From NCBI RefSeq assembly GCF_004362045.1, contig NZ_SNWX01000005.1:1-64000 (forward strand): 64,000 bases of DNA. The letters are read 5' to 3'. The notes under the pieces are model-generated. The model was not told the DNA's origin and did no database searches. It saw only the letters and a list, made by a program, of their open reading frames with translations. How positions within the stretch are numbered: the stretch's first letter is position 1; the number at the start of each line of letters is the position of its first letter. The DNA is from Halanaerobium saccharolyticum. GTDB lineage: Bacteria > Bacillota > Halanaerobiia > Halanaerobiales > Halanaerobiaceae. Made by a program: the position numbers and the translations under genes. Positions 62,822-64,000 of the stretch are shown in pieces.

Positions 62822-64000
62822 ATGTTTAAATCAAAAAAGGTTGTTTTTTCACTAGTAGTTATGATTATTGCCTTAATGACTGTCACAGTAGGTGCTGCTA
62901 AAATACCTGACAGCTGGTCTGATCCACAGACAGCAGCTGAAGCAGGAATCACAGAATTTAACCAGTCTCCTATTCTGGATAAAAAAGTAGAGAGTGGTGA
63001 ACTTCCACCTGTAGAAGAAAGATTGCCAGTACCTGAAGATCTGCAGGTAATTGAACCGGTTGAAGAAGTAGGTCAGTATGGAGGGAAGGTTGTTTCTACA
63101 GCTATTGGACCAAGCACTGAATCAGATGGGACAGTTATGCGCCCCTGGATGTTTCAACTGGATAAATCAATGGCAAATGCTGTACCAGATATTGCAAAGA
63201 GTTTTGAGTTAACAAATGAAGCTAAAACTTTAACAATTCACCTTCGTGAAGGACTTAAATGGTCTGATGGCCATCCTTTTACTACAGAAGATATTATTTT
63301 CTGGTGGGAAGATGTTGCCATGCATGAAGAAGTTAATCACTGGACACAGTGGAATTGGAAAATGGATGGGGTTGCCCCAGAATTTACAGCTGTTGATGAT
63401 TATACTTTAAAAATTGAATTTCCTAGATCCAACCCAACAATTGTTGATACTACCTTAACCTGGTGGAGAAGTCAGCAGAGTTTCTTCTTTTCTCCAAAGC
63501 ACTATTTAAAGCAGTTCCATGCTGATTATAATCCTGAAGTAGAAGAAATAGCTGAAGAAAAAGGCTTTGGTAACTGGGTACAGTACTTTACCAATAAAAT
63601 GCAAGTTGGACCAGTCCAGACAAATACCGAATTACCGACAATGGGAGCCTGGGTTTTAGAAGATATCAATTCATCTAGAAAAACATTTGTTCGCAATCCA
63701 TATTATTACAAAGTTGATACAGAAGGAAATCAGCTACCATATGTTGATGAGTGGGAAATAACAATTAAATCTGATGCTGAGGTGGCTAAGGTTGATGCCC
63801 TTCAGGGTAATATTGACTTTGCTGCTCGTATTTTAACCCCAAGTGAGTTCCCAATGTACAAGCAGAATGAAGAGGTTGGTAACTATACTACTTATGCTTA
63901 TAATAACCCAGTTCAGGCTCAAATTGGTTTAACATTTAATGTTAACCATCCTGAAGAAGCTAAAAGAAAAGTGTATTCCAACAAAAAATTTAGACAGGCA
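62822..64000 (+). CDS. Family-5 substrate-binding protein (partial, runs off the window)
   Basis: At least 393 residues with no stop before the window end. The signal peptide ends near A25 (VGA-AKI) without lipobox. The mature part matches SBP_bac_5 proteins: TLTIHLREGLKWSDGHPFTT, DIIFWWED, and SSRKTFVRNPYYYKVD. Family members bind oligopeptides or oligosaccharides. With the GntR and LacI operators in front, a xylan-derived oligosaccharide is a likely ligand. The ATG at 62822 follows GAGGGAGG. Transporter permeases and ATPases should follow outside the window. Confidence 0.88.
   Translation, partial: MFKSKKVVFSLVVMIIALMTVTVGAAKIPDSWSDPQTAAEAGITEFNQSPILDKKVESGELPPVEERLPVPEDLQVIEPVEEVGQYGGKVVSTAIGPSTESDGTVMRPWMFQLDKSMANAVPDIAKSFELTNEAKTLTIHLREGLKWSDGHPFTTEDIIFWWEDVAMHEEVNHWTQWNWKMDGVAPEFTAVDDYTLKIEFPRSNPTIVDTTLTWWRSQQSFFFSPKHYLKQFHADYNPEVEEIAEEKGFGNWVQYFTNKMQVGPVQTNTELPTMGAWVLEDINSSRKTFVRNPYYYKVDTEGNQLPYVDEWEITIKSDAEVAKVDALQGNIDFAARILTPSEFPMYKQNEEVGNYTTYAYNNPVQAQIGLTFNVNHPEEAKRKVYSNKKFRQA

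Overview
The window reads as one long pentose and xylan utilisation region from a low-GC, anaerobic, Halanaerobium-like member of the Firmicutes. That placement is an inference. It rests on AT-rich DNA, strong AGGAGG ribosome sites with many TTG starts, YesM/YesN and LplB/YtcP-type genes, and substrate-binding proteins whose signal peptides lack a lipobox cysteine, as expected for a cell with an outer membrane. Every gene I accept is on the + strand.

Layout. 222-1918: an ACT-domain protein and its UPF0210 partner. 2026-24915: the arabinose block. It holds AraR, a monosaccharide ABC transporter, araA, araD, an unusual ABC-ATPase/GAF/histidine-kinase fusion with an ANTAR response regulator, a second sugar ABC transporter with a polyol-type dehydrogenase, an FGGY kinase (ribulokinase candidate), araM, araNPQ and a secreted GH43. 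25105-28614: a YesM/YesN two-component pair. 28688-46190: the xylose block. It holds an intracellular GH43, a GH120 beta-xylosidase, a pentonate dehydratase and aldolase pair, an oligosaccharide ABC transporter with a GH3, xylFGH and xylA. 46323-55028: a LacI repressor, GH8 exo-oligoxylanase, an LplA/LplB/YtcP-type ABC transporter and a secreted GH10 xylanase with carbohydrate-binding modules. 55052-59813: an aldo/keto reductase gene split by a TnpB-only IS200/IS605-type element, which is itself split by an IS1182-like element. 59881-64000: a sialate/acetyl-xylan esterase-type protein, a FadR-type GntR regulator with palindromic sites, and the start of a family-5 substrate-binding protein.

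How it works together. Only the GH10 xylanase and the first GH43 carry signal peptides. The other glycosidases (GH8, GH43, GH120, GH3) and the esterase appear cytoplasmic. The picture is limited cleavage outside, uptake of oligosaccharides by several ABC systems, and completion inside. Arabinose goes through isomerase, kinase and epimerase; xylose through xylA. A dehydratase/aldolase pair suggests a second, Dahms-type route for pentonates.

Strongest finding. Directly downstream of the ABC-GAF-kinase and ANTAR regulator genes is a leader (promoter about 11864-11892) with two tandem hairpins carrying nearly identical loops. The second hairpin overlaps the 5' arm of an intrinsic terminator (11959-12027) ahead of a sugar ABC operon. 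This is the architecture expected for an ANTAR antitermination target, coupled to a kinase whose ABC domain has lost its key catalytic residues. Other notable signals are a triple 12-bp repeat shared by four xylose promoters, four AAACCGGTTT boxes, a stem-loop after every complete substrate-binding-protein gene, and the exact nested insertion history at 55501-59240.
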